Source: Ceraceosorus guamensis
Taxonomy: Eukaryota; Basidiomycota; Exobasidiomycetes; Ceraceosorales; Ceraceosoraceae
Direction: 5' to 3'
Length of the DNA: 64,000 nucleotides
NCBI RefSeq assembly: GCF_003144195.1
Contig: NW_020290039.1
Span: 124,001-188,000, forward strand
In this document: one piece after another, positions 47,379-58,262 of the stretch
Layout of the letters: each line of letters starts with the position of its first letter
Numbering within the stretch: the stretch's first letter is position 1
Notes under the pieces: model-generated
The model's input: only the letters and a program-made list of their open reading frames with translations
Databases searched by the model: none
What the model was told of the DNA's origin: nothing
Made by a program: the position numbers and the translations under genes

Positions 47379-48343
47379 GGATGACGAGTCGATGCGCGTG
47401 TGACCGGCATTGAATGGTTGCGGTCCACGGCCATTGTCTGGAGACGGAAATGCGATGCAAAGACGTTGGACGCGTTGTGGCATGATGACTCGAAGCAGAT
47501 GGACGTGTGTCTTGTGCAGTATAGTCATCGAGGAGCCCTGAGCACATCTGAGGCGTAAGCGTCACGCGTGACGCGCGAATACCACTCAGCAGCGTCAGCA
47601 TCAGCGTCAGCATCAGCATCAGCGTCAGCATCAGCATCAGCATCAGCATCAGCATCAGCATCAGCATCAGCTGCAACGACTTGCCTTCGTATTGACGATC
47701 CACCACTCGCACAGTTTGCGACGGCATATCAGACTTGTCGAGTGCGACGATGCTTTCACCTCTTTGAACGTACCTAGGTCAAGTAGTGTCTTGCTGATTG
47801 TTTTGATGGCAAAGCTGAAACGATCGAGCAGTCCGCTGAAGCGCGACCAGCATACGTGCTAGACAGAGTCGTCGTTGCGCGCGGGGGGAACAAATCGAAA
47901 TGCAACGTACGATGGCTGCTGCTGCTGGAGCCTTAAAAATGCACCTTCATCGAACGGCACGATCGCGGTGCGGTGATGCGGTGTAGCAGCGTACACGTGA
48001 GATAAGCGCCGCGCTTGATCGAGCCGCGGGTTGTCGCGCGACACACCGGGCGGGGGCGGGTTGAGATGTGATGAGTATAGTCTTGACTTGGTTCGCTTAG
48101 GAGGTGCATGGCGAGTCGAGTCATGAGGCAAACCTTGCCCGGACTGTATGTCCATCTGTCCGTCCAACTGAATCCAAATTCATCATCCCTTCGTCCTCGC
48201 CATTGCTTTCGTAGCTCGAACAACATCATCGCGCTGCTGCTGCTGCTGCTGCCCCTTTCTGCTTCGTCACATCCTTTTCCGCCTTCCTCGTCGTCAAGCA
48301 CCGTCGAGCTCGCTTGAAATTCACACAAGATCGCCCGCCCACG
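47379..48343. other. Region between photolyase and the small Cys-rich protein gene
   Basis: 965 bp. It holds the hexanucleotide repeat at 47587-47670 and a CTG run near 48233-48250. Open frames over the hexamer repeat encode only Ala/Ser or Met/Leu runs and are repeat artefacts. It should contain the photolyase 3' untranslated region and the promoter of the downstream gene. Confidence 0.6.
47587..47670. repeat. Hexanucleotide minisatellite (CAGCRT)n
   Basis: About 14 tandem 6-bp units alternating CAGCGT and CAGCAT, becoming pure CAGCAT at the distal end. It lies about 210 bp after the photolyase stop. The purity gradient suggests recent expansion at one end. Confidence 0.93.
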
Positions 48344-48722
48344 ATGGTCGCCCTATCAGTCTCATCAGCTCCAGTGGTAGAGTGCATGCCTGTCAAATGT
48401 GAGCAGAGGGCACACGTAGCGCGGCAAGCGCCATGAGCACCTGCTGAACCTTTATTCGTCGTTGCGCTACTCTGGCTTTTGTGGACCACGTTGCAGGCGA
48501 CAAGTGTGGCAAGACGACGTGGAAGGGTTGCGGAAGACATGTCGATGCCGTGAGTGCTGCTCTGGCCCTGGGCAAGATAGCCTGCTCTCTGACGGCGTGC
48601 TACGGCTGCTTGCTTGCTCGCTCATCGCTCGCGCTGCTGCTAGCACTGATCCTCACACTCATACTCTTGAACAGGTCATGGGTCCCATTCCCGAGGAGGA
48701 CAGGTGCGCATGCCCACGCTAA
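48344..48722 (+). CDS. Small Cys-rich protein, 51 residues, unknown function
   Basis: Three exons: 48344-48398, 48497-48549, 48675-48722; introns 98 and 125 nt; 51 residues. Exon joins give MPVKCDKCGKTTWKGCGRHV then DAVMGPIPEEDRCACPR. Seen: a CxxC pair (CDKC), a WKGCGRH core, and a closing CxC, which could bind one zinc ion. I recall similar very short fungal proteins with a GKTTWKGCG core, but I know of no assigned function. The donors and acceptors are standard (T|GTGAGC, GCC|GTGAGT, TTGCAG|, GAACAG|) and each phase matches, which supports the model despite the size. It is preceded by an N-terminal VALSVSSAPVVE stretch. Confidence 0.7.
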
Positions 48723-49092
48723 GCTCCTCTTTCAGCGTGACCAAGACTGGCACTCTCTTCACCATGCACACAAGCCCTTCTTTCCCTCTGGCTCACGTCC
48801 TGAGCACACCAGTCGATGCTCGTGACTTCCCCTACCTGATTCACTTGTCCTGGCACACGTCCAGTCGATTGTCCCAGGAATCAAAGACGACACGTCAACA
48901 TGAAATTAAAGCCGAGAATCGCCCGGGGAACAAAAGAGCTGCAAGAAATTTGTCCACAGTGCTGCAGAGCAAGGTGATGACAACTCTGAGCAAGGGTATG
49001 CGTGTATGGAATGTGGAAGAGGAAGAGGAGAGCAGGTCGACGAGGCATGTTGAAAGATCACGGGAACAATGGTGTCGAGAGGCGTTTCACAT
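48723..49092. other. Convergent 3' intergenic region
   Basis: 370 bp between the stops of the small Cys-rich gene and the coiled-coil gene. No gene is supported. Confidence 0.6.
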
Positions 49093-50241
49093 TCAGGCGG
49101 CACTGGCAACGGGAGCAGGAGCAGGCGCCGAAGCTGGTGGTGAGGCATCCGCATCGGTCGCGTCGGTGGACGTTGGTTCTGCGCCCTCGAGCGCCTTCTT
49201 GGCCTCGGAGCCGTCGACGGTAGGCTGTCCAAACAGGAGGCCCCAGAGCCAAGAGGAGTAAGTCTCGTTGACTGGCAGGGCGACGATCTCGTCGCCAGCG
49301 TCCACCGAATTCTCCACGCGGCTGGCCTCCTCCTCTCGCAGATGAGCGGCGAGACGTTCGGCCTCTGCATCTTCGATAGCCACTGTGCGTCTCTTTTCCG
49401 CCTCCTTGTTCGCCTTGATGCGCTCCTTTTCCGCCTTCTTCTCAGCAGCCACGCGCTCCTTGGCAGCTAGCTTCTCTGCTGCCAAGTGAGCCTTGTGAGC
49501 CTTCTTTTCGATAGCTTGACGCTCTTCCCAAGCTTGACGCTCAGCCGCCATGCGGGCTTTGGCAGCCTTTGCATCCGCAGCTTTCTTGGCGGCTTCGATC
49601 TTTGCGGAAGCTTTGCGACGAGCTACGGAAGCTTGAGCGAACTGCTTGAACTTGTCAGCCTCCGCTTTGCCCTTTGCCTCTTCCAGCTTCTTGCTCGCCA
49701 CGGCGGCAAAAGCAGCGACGGCAGCATCGTGCTCCGCAATGGCCTTTTGGACCGCCTTCTCCTCCTCCTCTGCAGCCTTGGCCTTTTGCAAAGCAGCCGC
49801 GGCTTCGTTTTGGGCCAAAGAGACTTGACGCTCAGCTTCGGCTGCTGCTTTCTGATCAGCCTCGGTCTGCAGGGCTGCCTCGTCGCTCGCATGCTCGGCG
49901 TCTTCGGCTTGCTTGTACTCCTTCGCTTCGGCCTCGGCAGCATCCGCGTTCGCCTTGGCTAGCGCCTCGGCAGCCTCGGTGCGCGCCTTATTCTCAGCTT
50001 CGAGAGCAGCAGCATCGGCCTGCGTGCAGTGTAGAGAGGGACGATGCATCGTCAATCAGGTTCACCGGTTCAAACGACCATACCGCTGCTACCACCAACT
50101 CACCTGTTTAGCTTCCTCGATGGCCTTCTTTTGGTGATCGAGCGCGACCTGGTCAACGTCGACGTCAACCTGAGCAGCCTCGACCTCCTCGACGGGCGCC
50201 TTGTCCTTTTTTGAAACAATGTTCTTGATCTTGAGAGCCAT
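49093..50241 (-). CDS. Ala/Glu/Lys-rich coiled-coil protein, unknown function
   Basis: Two exons on minus: 50241-50104 and 50019-49093 (intron 84 nt); 354 residues. Seen: a short basic start (MALKIKNIVSKKDKAPVEE), then about 230 residues of almost continuous charged helix (EAAEALAKANADAAEAEAKE, AEKLAAKERVAAEKKAEKER, IKANKEAEKRRTVAIEDAEA). It closes with a hydrophobic Trp-containing patch (ETYSSWLWGLLFGQPTV) and a Pro/Ala tail. The helix alternates acidic and basic residues in a way typical of long coiled coils or single alpha-helices. No catalytic motif is seen and I do not recognise a family. The SSWLWGLLFG patch could be a membrane or partner anchor. It diverges from the NNF1-like gene across 0.9 kb. 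Confidence 0.75.
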
Positions 50242-51145
50242 TTTGTCTGATTGGTTTTGGATTGATTTGGAGTATTGCGGGATGGGAGTGTGGGAGATTA
50301 TTCGTCAAGGTCGTGAGATCGTTACGGTAGTCGTTGCTGGGTAAACAGGGAGAATGGGGGGGAAAGGGAGGGGGAGAGATGGTGGTGTGTGGCTTGATCA
50401 GGGAAAGGCAGGGAGAGCGATTGTGCTTGTACCCGGCCGTCGTAGAGGCGCTGCTGTGCAACCGTAGACCGTGGCCCGTGTAGCGTGAAGCCCGTGTCAG
50501 CAAGGCTTAGGGGCTATGCCGCTAACCCTGCTCCGCATCAGCAGGTTTGCTTGGCGCGCCCTTCGCTCAGTTCTGTGCGATCCAGTTCCATCAGGGGCCT
50601 CGCGCGGCCCAAAGCACGCTATCCGCGCGTTGATTGATTTCGGATGCGGCGGTGCAGCATGCCACTCACGTGATTGAGTTCAGTCTGAGTTCGAGCGAGA
50701 CGCCTCGCCTCTTTGGGCACGGACGCGCTCCAACACATGACATGCACATACGCGTTACGATGCGACTCGTGACGTTTGAGTCAACGCGTCACGTTGACAC
50801 CCTACCTGGGCTTCAACTCGCTTCTCCACGCCAAACTGCTTGCGTGGTCGAGTATGGCAATTTGATTCACGAATGCGCTTTTAGACCGTTTCACACTCAT
50901 GACTTGCGACTTGTCCCAACCAACTTCACAGACAAGGGCCTGAAGTGACGAAATCGTTGAGGTGGTGGTCGACGGAAGACCGACACCGAGAGATCAAAAT
51001 CATCAAGCCTCGTGCTCAGCATTTAGGCTCGCATCAGCGCCAGCATAGTCTGTCGGACTCGTTGCGCCGCAAGTGTCCTTCAAGCAACACAGAACCGATC
51101 GTATAGCGCTTCGCCTTCCACTTCGTACGGACAACAGACACAAGC
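50242..51145. promoter_or_regulatory. Divergent upstream region of the coiled-coil and NNF1-like genes
   Basis: 904 bp. The side next to 50242 is G-rich on plus, i.e. C/T-rich in the coiled-coil gene's orientation (50270-50400). TGACGTTTGAGTCAACGCGTCACGTT-like inverted half-sites lie near 50769-50795. No gene is supported. Confidence 0.5.
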
Positions 51146-52334
51146 ATGAGCGGTCAGCCATCGTCAATCGATGGTGCATCCTCGAGCGTCGTTCCCACTT
51201 CGAGCGAAATGGATGACTCCATCGCAGAGGTGGAAGCGAGAATAGGAGAGCAAGTCGAGGCGGATCGCACCATCGCCATCCAAGCGGGCGAGGGCGGCAA
51301 CGGCCTCAAAGCGCACGATTCGCCCAGTCGAAAGCCAAGGTCCTCACAGGGCCGCAAGAGCGCGACAGCTGGCTCTTCGAAGGAAGGCGCGACGCATTCA
51401 GAGAGCGCACCACAGGCGCCCGAGAGTGCAGCACCGGCGGCTGAGCCAGAAGAGCCACTCAACGTTCGCTTCGAAAAGTTCGAAAGGGCGCTGGAAAAGT
51501 TCTTGGGATTGATCGACCATAGAGCCAGCGAGAGCGCCATGAAGTCGGTGCTGCCGTATCTCGATGCGGAAGAAGTGACAGACACGAGGAAACGCTTCAT
51601 CGAGGAGCTCAAGAGTCGCGTATTGGTGAGGACACTCGGTCTGCTGCGTTAGGGTGGCACCCCACGTCGCTGATCAAATCGGATGTCCGTCTTTCTCCGT
51701 CCGTCCTAGTAGGCATCGACGTCAGAGATCGGAAACACCTTTGAGCTTCCGCAGCGCCTGGCAGAGCTGCAGCAGTTGGTGGAAGAGGCAGATGAGCGGA
51801 TCAGGAAGGGGGCGATCCCGGGCGAGGAAGATGTGAAAGATGTATGGCGGTGAGTCCTGCTCGTCTTGACACCTCTTGCTCGCCCTCCCGAGTCAGGATG
51901 GCTGACTTGCATGATCGGCACAGAGCCGATCTGGACATTGAAACGGCCATCTCGGCCAGATCCGTCGCTGCTCAGCGAGCAAATATTTTGGCATTGGAAC
52001 AAGAATTGGCCGAGCTGCAGGACGGGAATAGAAAAGCGCACATTGAAATGAAACGCGTGGCAGGGCGAGCGAACGGAAGGCAGGCCCTCGCCAGAGAGGC
52101 ACTGGATGCTCTGGATCAGGTGAGCCCCCAGCATCACGACTGCGTGCCAAAGCGAGTCTGCCCTCCCAGCTGATGCCGCAGAACCTGATCACGCTTCGCG
52201 ATGCGCAGTCTGTGGCTCTGTTGGAACAGGAATCGCCGGAGAGCGCAGGAAAGCTGGACGGGATCGAAACGCGTGTGCACGCTATAGTCACTCAGCTCAT
52301 GGCAGATTTGGGCACTCAGAGCCTTCCGACGTAA
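51146..52334 (+). CDS. NNF1-like kinetochore protein (MIS12/MIND complex candidate)
   Basis: Four exons: 51146-51625, 51713-51849, 51924-52119, 52182-52334; introns 62-87 nt; 321 residues. Residues 1-110 are Ser/Ala/Glu-rich and probably disordered. Then comes a helical block RFEKFERALEKFLGLID, FIEELKSRVL, FELPQRLAELQQLVEEADER and a coiled coil (NILALEQELAELQDGNRKAH). The pattern of an N-terminal helical pair that opens with R-F-x-x-F and a downstream helix ending L-x-x-L-x-x-E-A-x-x-R is what I expect of NNF1/PMF1, a subunit of the MIND complex that joins centromere chromatin to NDC80. This is family-level pattern matching; other coiled-coil proteins could fit. At intron 1 the acceptor must be TAGTAG| because the earlier TAG would leave an in-frame stop. 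Confidence 0.5.
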
Positions 52335-52477
52335 AAGAAGGGCGCGTCGCGTACAAATACAATGGCGAGAGTGCTCATGTCCATGTACAGTACCAGCGAA
52401 TCCATGTACTAATTACTCGTGCAAGGTACTGCAAGGGTTTTTTCTTCGTGATCCTGCCTTATTCGTATCAGCCGCTT

Positions 52478-53712
52478 CTAACTAAGCCACCCAACAACGG
52501 CTCGATCCTTTCCGAAAGCGTCTCTCCACACTTGAAGGCTGCGCGTACAACCAGCAAAGAGATTCACAACGGCAGAAGCCTGATCGTGCCCGACTTCCAG
52601 TACAAAGCTGGGCAAGGGGCTTTGCCCGTCGCGCGGCGGTCGGACAAGCTTACCAGAAGAGATGAGCTGTGCAAGACGTTTGTAGAAGATTAGACCTGAG
52701 CGGATGTGAGGCTCGGGCATTGCTTGTCCTGGATGACGCTCGTTAGGATAGTCCCCTACCAACGCCAATCGGTCTTCCCAATTCTTGACGCTAGCGTCTA
52801 GCTCTTTCCAATCGCTTGCAGAAATGTAAGGCGGATTGCAAACGAGCAGATCGAAGCCCTGAGTGTGCTGCGCTGGAAGAGAGTGGCAGACTTTGTTCAC
52901 GTCGCCATCCACGAAAAGGTCGCCTTTTATGATCTGGAGGTCTACGCATTCGTGCCAATCGGACTTGCATCGATTTGCATTTCGCTGAGCCAAAGCCACT
53001 GCTTGAGGAGCGACGTCTACCGCTCGAATGTGCGCTTCGAGCAGTATCTTGTCGTCTTTGCGCAGCTTAGAGAAGACGTCAGCGAGCAGCAAGGCGATGC
53101 AGCTAAAGAACGAAGAATTTCAGAGTATCAGCGCTCGAGCCGACCTGCCCAACGGCTGAATGCGCTCCTACAACAGTGCTTGGCTTGCTGCGCTCACCCG
53201 GTTCCGGTACACAGATCCAAGAGGCTCATGTCGAAAACACGACGGTGGTCCTTGACGTGTTTCTTGAGCAAGTCGCCAAGTCTCAGCGTCCACTCTTCCG
53301 TCTCGTGTCTGGGAATCAAAACCGGCGCCTTGCACTCCACTTTTATAGCTCCGAAAGGAGCATTACCAAGCACATAGGCGATCGGTTCGCCATTCTTGAG
53401 CCTGTGCAGCGCTCGCAGCGTTGTCCTGTAGCTGTCTCGAGGAGCGAGGTTCCTTTGATGATGCTCCGAGCGGACCCACTTGACCAGTTGTTCAGCCTCT
53501 TCATGCGCTTCTTGGGCCGTCGAGCCGTTGGTTTGAAGGTGCTGCGTGAGATTGGCCAGTGCCCTCGAAAGGCGTGATGGGTAGCGCTCCGCCGAACGGG
53601 ATGATGAGTGTATGCGCGCCCCGCAAGCTCGGTATTGGATGCTAGAAGATGTCCAAATTTTCAAAGGCTGCGTGATTGAGGACGTGCAGCGCTTTGCGAA
53701 AGTCGAGCCCAT
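52478..53712 (-). CDS. HemK/MTQ1-type release-factor glutamine methyltransferase
   Basis: Two exons on minus: 53712-53198 and 53102-52478 (intron 95 nt); 379 residues. Seen: an N-terminal Ser/Arg-rich leader consistent with mitochondrial import; the HemK helical N-domain (LKNGEPIAYVLGNAPFGAIK, VLIPRHETEEW); SAM motif I DLCTGTGCIAL created across the intron; and the diagnostic NPPYIS near residue 259, which binds the glutamine side chain. Role: N5-methylation of the Gln in the GGQ motif of class I release factors. The leader and RPRHETE-type motif point to the mitochondrial member (Mtq1/HEMK1) rather than cytosolic Mtq2, which lacks the N-domain. It is convergent with the NNF1-like gene, with only 143 bp between the stops. 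Confidence 0.9.
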
Positions 53713-54675
53713 CGTTGACTTCGACGTGAGCGCCCTTCGAACCGTCTCGCACAGCGCTGACTACCCCTTCAAAACTCGAACAATCATAAGCACTGAATCG
53801 TCACCGGACGACGTCGATGTTCATAGTGATCGCTTTGGCTTGGGGTTCTCGATGCAGCTCTTGCTCGACTTGGCGCAGCACTTGCCCTCTGCCTCTTTGA
53901 CTTCGCACGCGCCCGATTCACGCCGACTTGATGACCTTGATTGATGCTGGCGAGGCGATCGGATTGAGCAGCGACACTTTCTCTGTCAAAGCAACCAGAT
54001 GAAGGTCAGATCTTGAATGGCAAACCACCAGCTAGCGCGTCGAAGTGGGCAGATGGTCAAGAATCAAGACACATACACGTGGCGCATTTGGCACGCAGCT
54101 GCGCGGCGGCGTTCAAGTTGCGCCCAGCAAGCCAATGCTAGCTGGATGGGAGCTTATGCTGCCGTGGCCAGCCCAGCAGCAGCGACCGCGAGTGGTGAAT
54201 GCCGTGCATACATGCATGCACGCATGCACGCATGCCATCTCGCCATCAGAGAACACATATTCACTGCCAAAGCTCATCTTGCCAGGGCCATTCTGCGACC
54301 TTCTTCTCGTCCTCTCTCCCTATACACACATCCACCCACACCCCGGCTTACGTACCTCTCTGACTGCGAAAAACGATTGCGCAGTGAGAAGCGCATCGTT
54401 TCTATCTCGTCTGCTTGCTTTTGATCCTCAGGAACGACGCCGGTGGTCAACTTTGTCCACCTTGCACAGCTCGCGCTTGCTGCCATCTTGGCACTTGACT
54501 GCAAATCTCTCTGCCAGCCAATCCGACAGCACATTCGCAGTCTTGGCATCGTAACCAGCCCTCCTGCTTGAGCCCCTTTTGGAGCTGCTTACTCAGCTCC
54601 GAGCTACGCCGCCTTCTCACCCTCTAGGCAGACAGGCAAGCAGGGATCACGCTCAGTGGATAGCGCCCAGCCAAG
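53713..54675. promoter_or_regulatory. Divergent upstream region of HemK-type gene and SEC66
   Basis: 963 bp. It holds GCATGCACGCATGCACGCAT near 54210-54235. The last 250 bp before SEC66 are C/T-rich. No gene is supported. Confidence 0.5.
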
Positions 54676-55695
54676 ATGGTGCTGTCAGTCTTTGTGCCGA
54701 TCGCCTACTTGGCCGCGCTCGTCATATCCATGTCCATCTTCAGTCGGGTATACAGGCGAAGGACAGCGGCTCATTTGGCGGCCAACCACGCTCCTTGGTT
54801 TCCCGAAGGACACCCAGAGCGAGACATTTACCAATCCCTGGTCTTGGCATCTGCCAACCCGCCCCTGGACGACAAGGGCAATGCGCGCAACAGTATCCCA
54901 GAAGTGGTTCTCAAGGCCGCTCTACTCAACAGAGCCATGGCTGACGTAAAGAGGATCATCAGAATGAGGGACGATAAGCAAGCTATGGCTGCGCTGGTAC
55001 AAAAAGGATCGCTTGGAGACGAGACTGTGGCCAGATTTGCCCTAGCGGAAAAGGAATTGGAAGCGGAATTGTTGGATGTGATCAGCGAGGCGAACACGTT
55101 CAGGGAAGGGTGGGGTCAGCTCATTTTCCCTACTGCTGGCGAAATGGTCGCACATCTGAAACACAAGGAGGTCTACTATGGCGTTGCAACTCAACGAGAT
55201 GACGAGAGTGAGTGTGGATCTTGCGTGTCTTCGCAACGTACAGCGGGACTTGTCTTGTACGGAATTTCCCCCATGGAGTTTTGCCACGAAGGTGCTCTTC
55301 CTGTGCTCTTCCTACCTCTGACCGATCGTCACAGCTGCCTTGGCTCACGCATTCGCTCACTTGCGTCTTCACATACAGAACTCAAGCTGCAAGAAGCGGG
55401 CAAGCCCGTACCCCAATCCCGAGTACCATTACCTCCACTAGTCACGCCTCCAGGTACACAGATCCAAGTCCAAATGCCAGCTCAGCCAGGTCCGGCAAAT
55501 GGGCACGCTGCACCAGCCAATGCGGAGCAAGCTAAAATCGCAGCAGCTGCTCAGGCAGCCGGCTTACCGCCTGGGTTCTTGCAAGCTGCGCAACAAGCTG
55601 CAGCGATGAAGCAACAACAGCAACAAAAGTTGCAGCAAGCTGGTCAAGCAGGAAATAAGCAGGTGACTGTGGAAGAAGAGGAGGTGGGTGCTTGA
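54676..55695 (+). CDS. SEC66: SEC66/SEC71, subunit of the Sec63 post-translational translocon
   Basis: Two exons: 54676-55207 and 55379-55695; intron 171 nt; 282 residues. Seen: an N-terminal signal-anchor (VFVPIAYLAALVISMSIF), then the Sec66 cytosolic core (FPEGHPERDIYQSLVLASAN, VPEVVLKAALLNRAM-type block read here as IPEVVLKAALLNRAMADVKR, FREGWGQLIFPTAGEMVAHL). The tail is Gln/Pro/Ala-rich and ends in an acidic EEEE motif. Role: with Sec62, Sec63 and Sec72 it drives post-translational import of proteins into the ER. The intron is a multiple of three and has no in-frame stop, so retention would give a 339-residue protein. I remove it because it has good borders (GTGAGT and CATACAG) and the translated insert is Cys/Ser-rich and unlike the family. 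Confidence 0.88.
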   Translation: MVLSVFVPIAYLAALVISMSIFSRVYRRRTAAHLAANHAPWFPEGHPERDIYQSLVLASANPPLDDKGNARNSIPEVVLKAALLNRAMADVKRIIRMRDDKQAMAALVQKGSLGDETVARFALAEKELEAELLDVISEANTFREGWGQLIFPTAGEMVAHLKHKEVYYGVATQRDDESECGSCVSSQRTAGLVLYGISPMEFCHEGALPVLFLPLTDRHSCLGSRIRSLASSHTELKLQEAGKPVPQSRVPLPPLVTPPGTQIQVQMPAQPGPANGHAAPANAEQAKIAAAAQAAGLPPGFLQAAQQAAAMKQQQQQKLQQAGQAGNKQVTVEEEEVGA

Positions 55696-56414
55696 GCGTG
55701 CGCATGCTCGTAGCCCAGATCATCGTCCTTCGTGCCAATCTGACCGGGGTTCTCTTTTGCGTCAATAGGAAGAGTAAAATGGCACAGGCACAAAAACATC
55801 CTCTGGAGCACATCGTGCTGTATTCGCGGCCATCACAAGCAGCCTTGAGGGCATGAATGTGGACCACCAGCCTTGTTCAGGATGCGCGCTTGCGACGGGC
55901 GGCTGCACGCTCCTGGCTTCACGTGTGCTTCACACGCCATCTTTCGAAATGGAAGTACCAAAGACCCGCAATTGCACGACTTCTTTGCGAGTGATTTGTT
56001 CGACGTGTGCTCCATACCAAGAGTCACGAGGCACGTCGGCAGATGAGTATGTAGGCCGAGGGTGTGACGCAGTCGCAGTGTCTGTGCAGAGCGCTGCGAA
56101 CTACGAGGAAATTTTCTCATCAATAATTCGAAGAGGCAGCACGCTCGTCAGGCCGCGGAGAGAACACGGCAAGATTGACAGTCGATCACATTACGTGCCC
56201 CACAAGATGACGATTCGAGCGTGAACAGCGAGCCAAGATTTGGTTACGGGAGTGTGCAGAGACCCTTTTCGGTCTTTGCCAGAGCTCAGGTACGTGAGAC
56301 GAAGGTGCCGCAAAGATGGGCCGGGGATTCTGAGAATGCCTGCTGGCCACGGCTTACGGATGAGCGCAGCAGGCCTGCTTGGTCCCGCCTTTTCGAGGGG
56401 CCTCATCTAAATTC
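55696..56414. other. Convergent 3' intergenic region
   Basis: 719 bp between the stops of SEC66 and the acyl-CoA dehydrogenase gene. Open frames of 70-123 codons are present but unrecognised; no gene is supported. Confidence 0.5.
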
Positions 56415-58262
56415 TCAGAGATGTGGCCTGGGCGTGCCGCTCTTCTCGAAAAGCTTTGCGGTTCTAGCCTCGAGCTCCTTTTGGCGCTTCCAGAGCGCAG
56501 GGGCGCGTCTCAGCTCAATCTTGCCTTGCTGTTGGATGTGTACTTCATCCGGGCCATCAGCGTAACTGGGAAGCCACCGTGACGACGCGAGTGAGCCAAG
56601 TCTGCACTTGGAACGACTGCAGCAGCTCTGATCCGCAAGATGGCCTACTTACCGAAGCGTTCGGAGCTGAGCATAGGCTGAGGCGAGGGGGATATCTTGG
56701 CAGATGCCTTCTGCGCCATGAGCTTGCATGGACCTGTCGACGACGCCAAGGGCCATGTTGGGCACAACGACCTGCGCGAACCTCAGAATGTAAGCCAAGG
56801 GTGCAAAAATTGCATTGCCCTTTTCCTCGAAGCTCACCTTGGCATACGCAATATCTCTCAGAGCTCCCTTTGCGCCTACGCTATCGATCATGTTCGCGGC
56901 GCTGAGAACCAGCAGGCGTGCGCCATCGATTTCCATTCTGGAACGAGCAATGTCTGCTACGATGGTGCCGTGCTCGCTGAGCTGCTTGCCAAACGTTTTC
57001 TTGCGAGGATCGGTGACGCGCCTCAACATCAGTTCAAGAGCCCTCTCGGCGGCGCCGATGGATCTCCTGAACGCAGTCAGGAAAAGCCATGGACACAGCT
57101 CGTCAGGATGAGTCTCGGAGGCAGCTGTACACTCCCACTCAGTCCGTATGTACTCACATGCAGTGATGGATACGACCAGGTCCGAGACGACCTTGAATGA
57201 TCTCGAATCCGCGACCCCAGCCGAGGATCAGGTTCTTAAGGGGCACGCGCACATTCTCGTACAGAACCTCACAGTGACCCTCAGGAGCATCATCGTAGCC
57301 AAACACCTGCATAGGCCTGACCACCTTGACGCCAGGAGTATTAGCGGGGATGATGACCATAGACTGTTGGGCGTACCTGTTCTCATTCTTGGCGTCTGAT
57401 TTGCCCATGAGCAGGTGCACTGCGCACCTAGGGTCCCCTGCTCCGCTGATCCACCACTTGTGCCCGTTGATGACAATGTCGTTGCCCTCTTGTCTAATGT
57501 CTGTGCGAATATTAGTGGCGTCGGAAGAGGCGACGTAACGCTCCGTCATTGCGAAAGCGCTACGAATCTCGCCGTTCAAGAGTGGCAAAAGCCAAGTCTT
57601 CTGCTGCTCTTCATTGCCGTACTTGGCCAGAACCTCTGCACCAAGAACACAACCATGCAAGTCATTGAGGTCAGCAATGCTGCAGTGGCGACCAGGTCTC
57701 CAATCGAGACGTGAGCTAGAAGCCTAGGCACGACTCTGGAGGTGAGCCAGACCCAGCGTTCACTCACCCATGTTGCCAGTATCAGGCGCAGCGCAGTTGG
57801 TGGCCTCGCTAGCAAAGTGGCCAGCCCTTCCCATCACCTCTGCCATGATGCCATACTCCAGATTGGTGAGGGGCACGCCATGCTTGGGATAGTGAGCCTT
57901 GCTGAGGAACAGGTTCCACAGGCCTAGCGCCTTGGCTCTAGTCTTGAGCTCCTCGATGATGGGAGGAATTGTGGTCCAGCGATCCGCGCCGATCCCGACT
58001 TGAGCATGGTAGAGTTCTTCAGCTGGCATGCATTCGTCCTATCAGAGCATTGCATGGATGAGGAACAAGTCAGTCTTGGGCCGTTCATCTTGTCCGCAGT
58101 GAACGCGAGCATGCTCACGTGCACAAAGCGAATGAGTTTGGTGAGCGTCTCCCTTGCAAAGTCCGAGAACTTGCTCTCCACCAAGTTCCAGGTTGCAGGT
58201 GAGATGACGCCTTCCGTGACGACGGTGTGGTCGCTCGCTCCGCTTGACTTGCTGGAAGACAT
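56415..58262 (-). CDS. Acyl-CoA dehydrogenase, ACAD10/11 type
   Basis: Six exons on minus: 58262-58119, 58038-57768, 57635-57158, 57066-56838, 56771-56653, 56565-56415; introns 66-132 nt; 463 residues. Seen: [20 protein letters not shown] created across intron 2, [55 protein letters not shown] created across intron 3, [29 protein letters not shown], and YADGPDEVH at the end. These are the FAD- and acyl-CoA-binding blocks of the family in order. Role: flavin-dependent alpha-beta oxidation of acyl-CoA, probably of long or branched chains, in mitochondria or peroxisomes. The C-terminus TPRPHL is not a clear PTS1 (an S-K-L type would be expected). Intron 4 is 66 nt, stop-free and frame-neutral; removing it joins IAYAK to [13 protein letters not shown], which fits the family far better. 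Confidence 0.92.

Noticed and set aside
47568-47777. Open frames over the CAGCRT repeat
   Set aside because: The translation is only an Ala/Ser (or Met/Leu) run produced by the minisatellite.
54676-55695. SEC66 as a single 339-codon intronless gene
   Set aside because: The middle 57 codons have intron borders (GTGAGT, CATACAG) and Cys/Ser-rich translation unlike the family; splicing joins the core to the tail cleanly.
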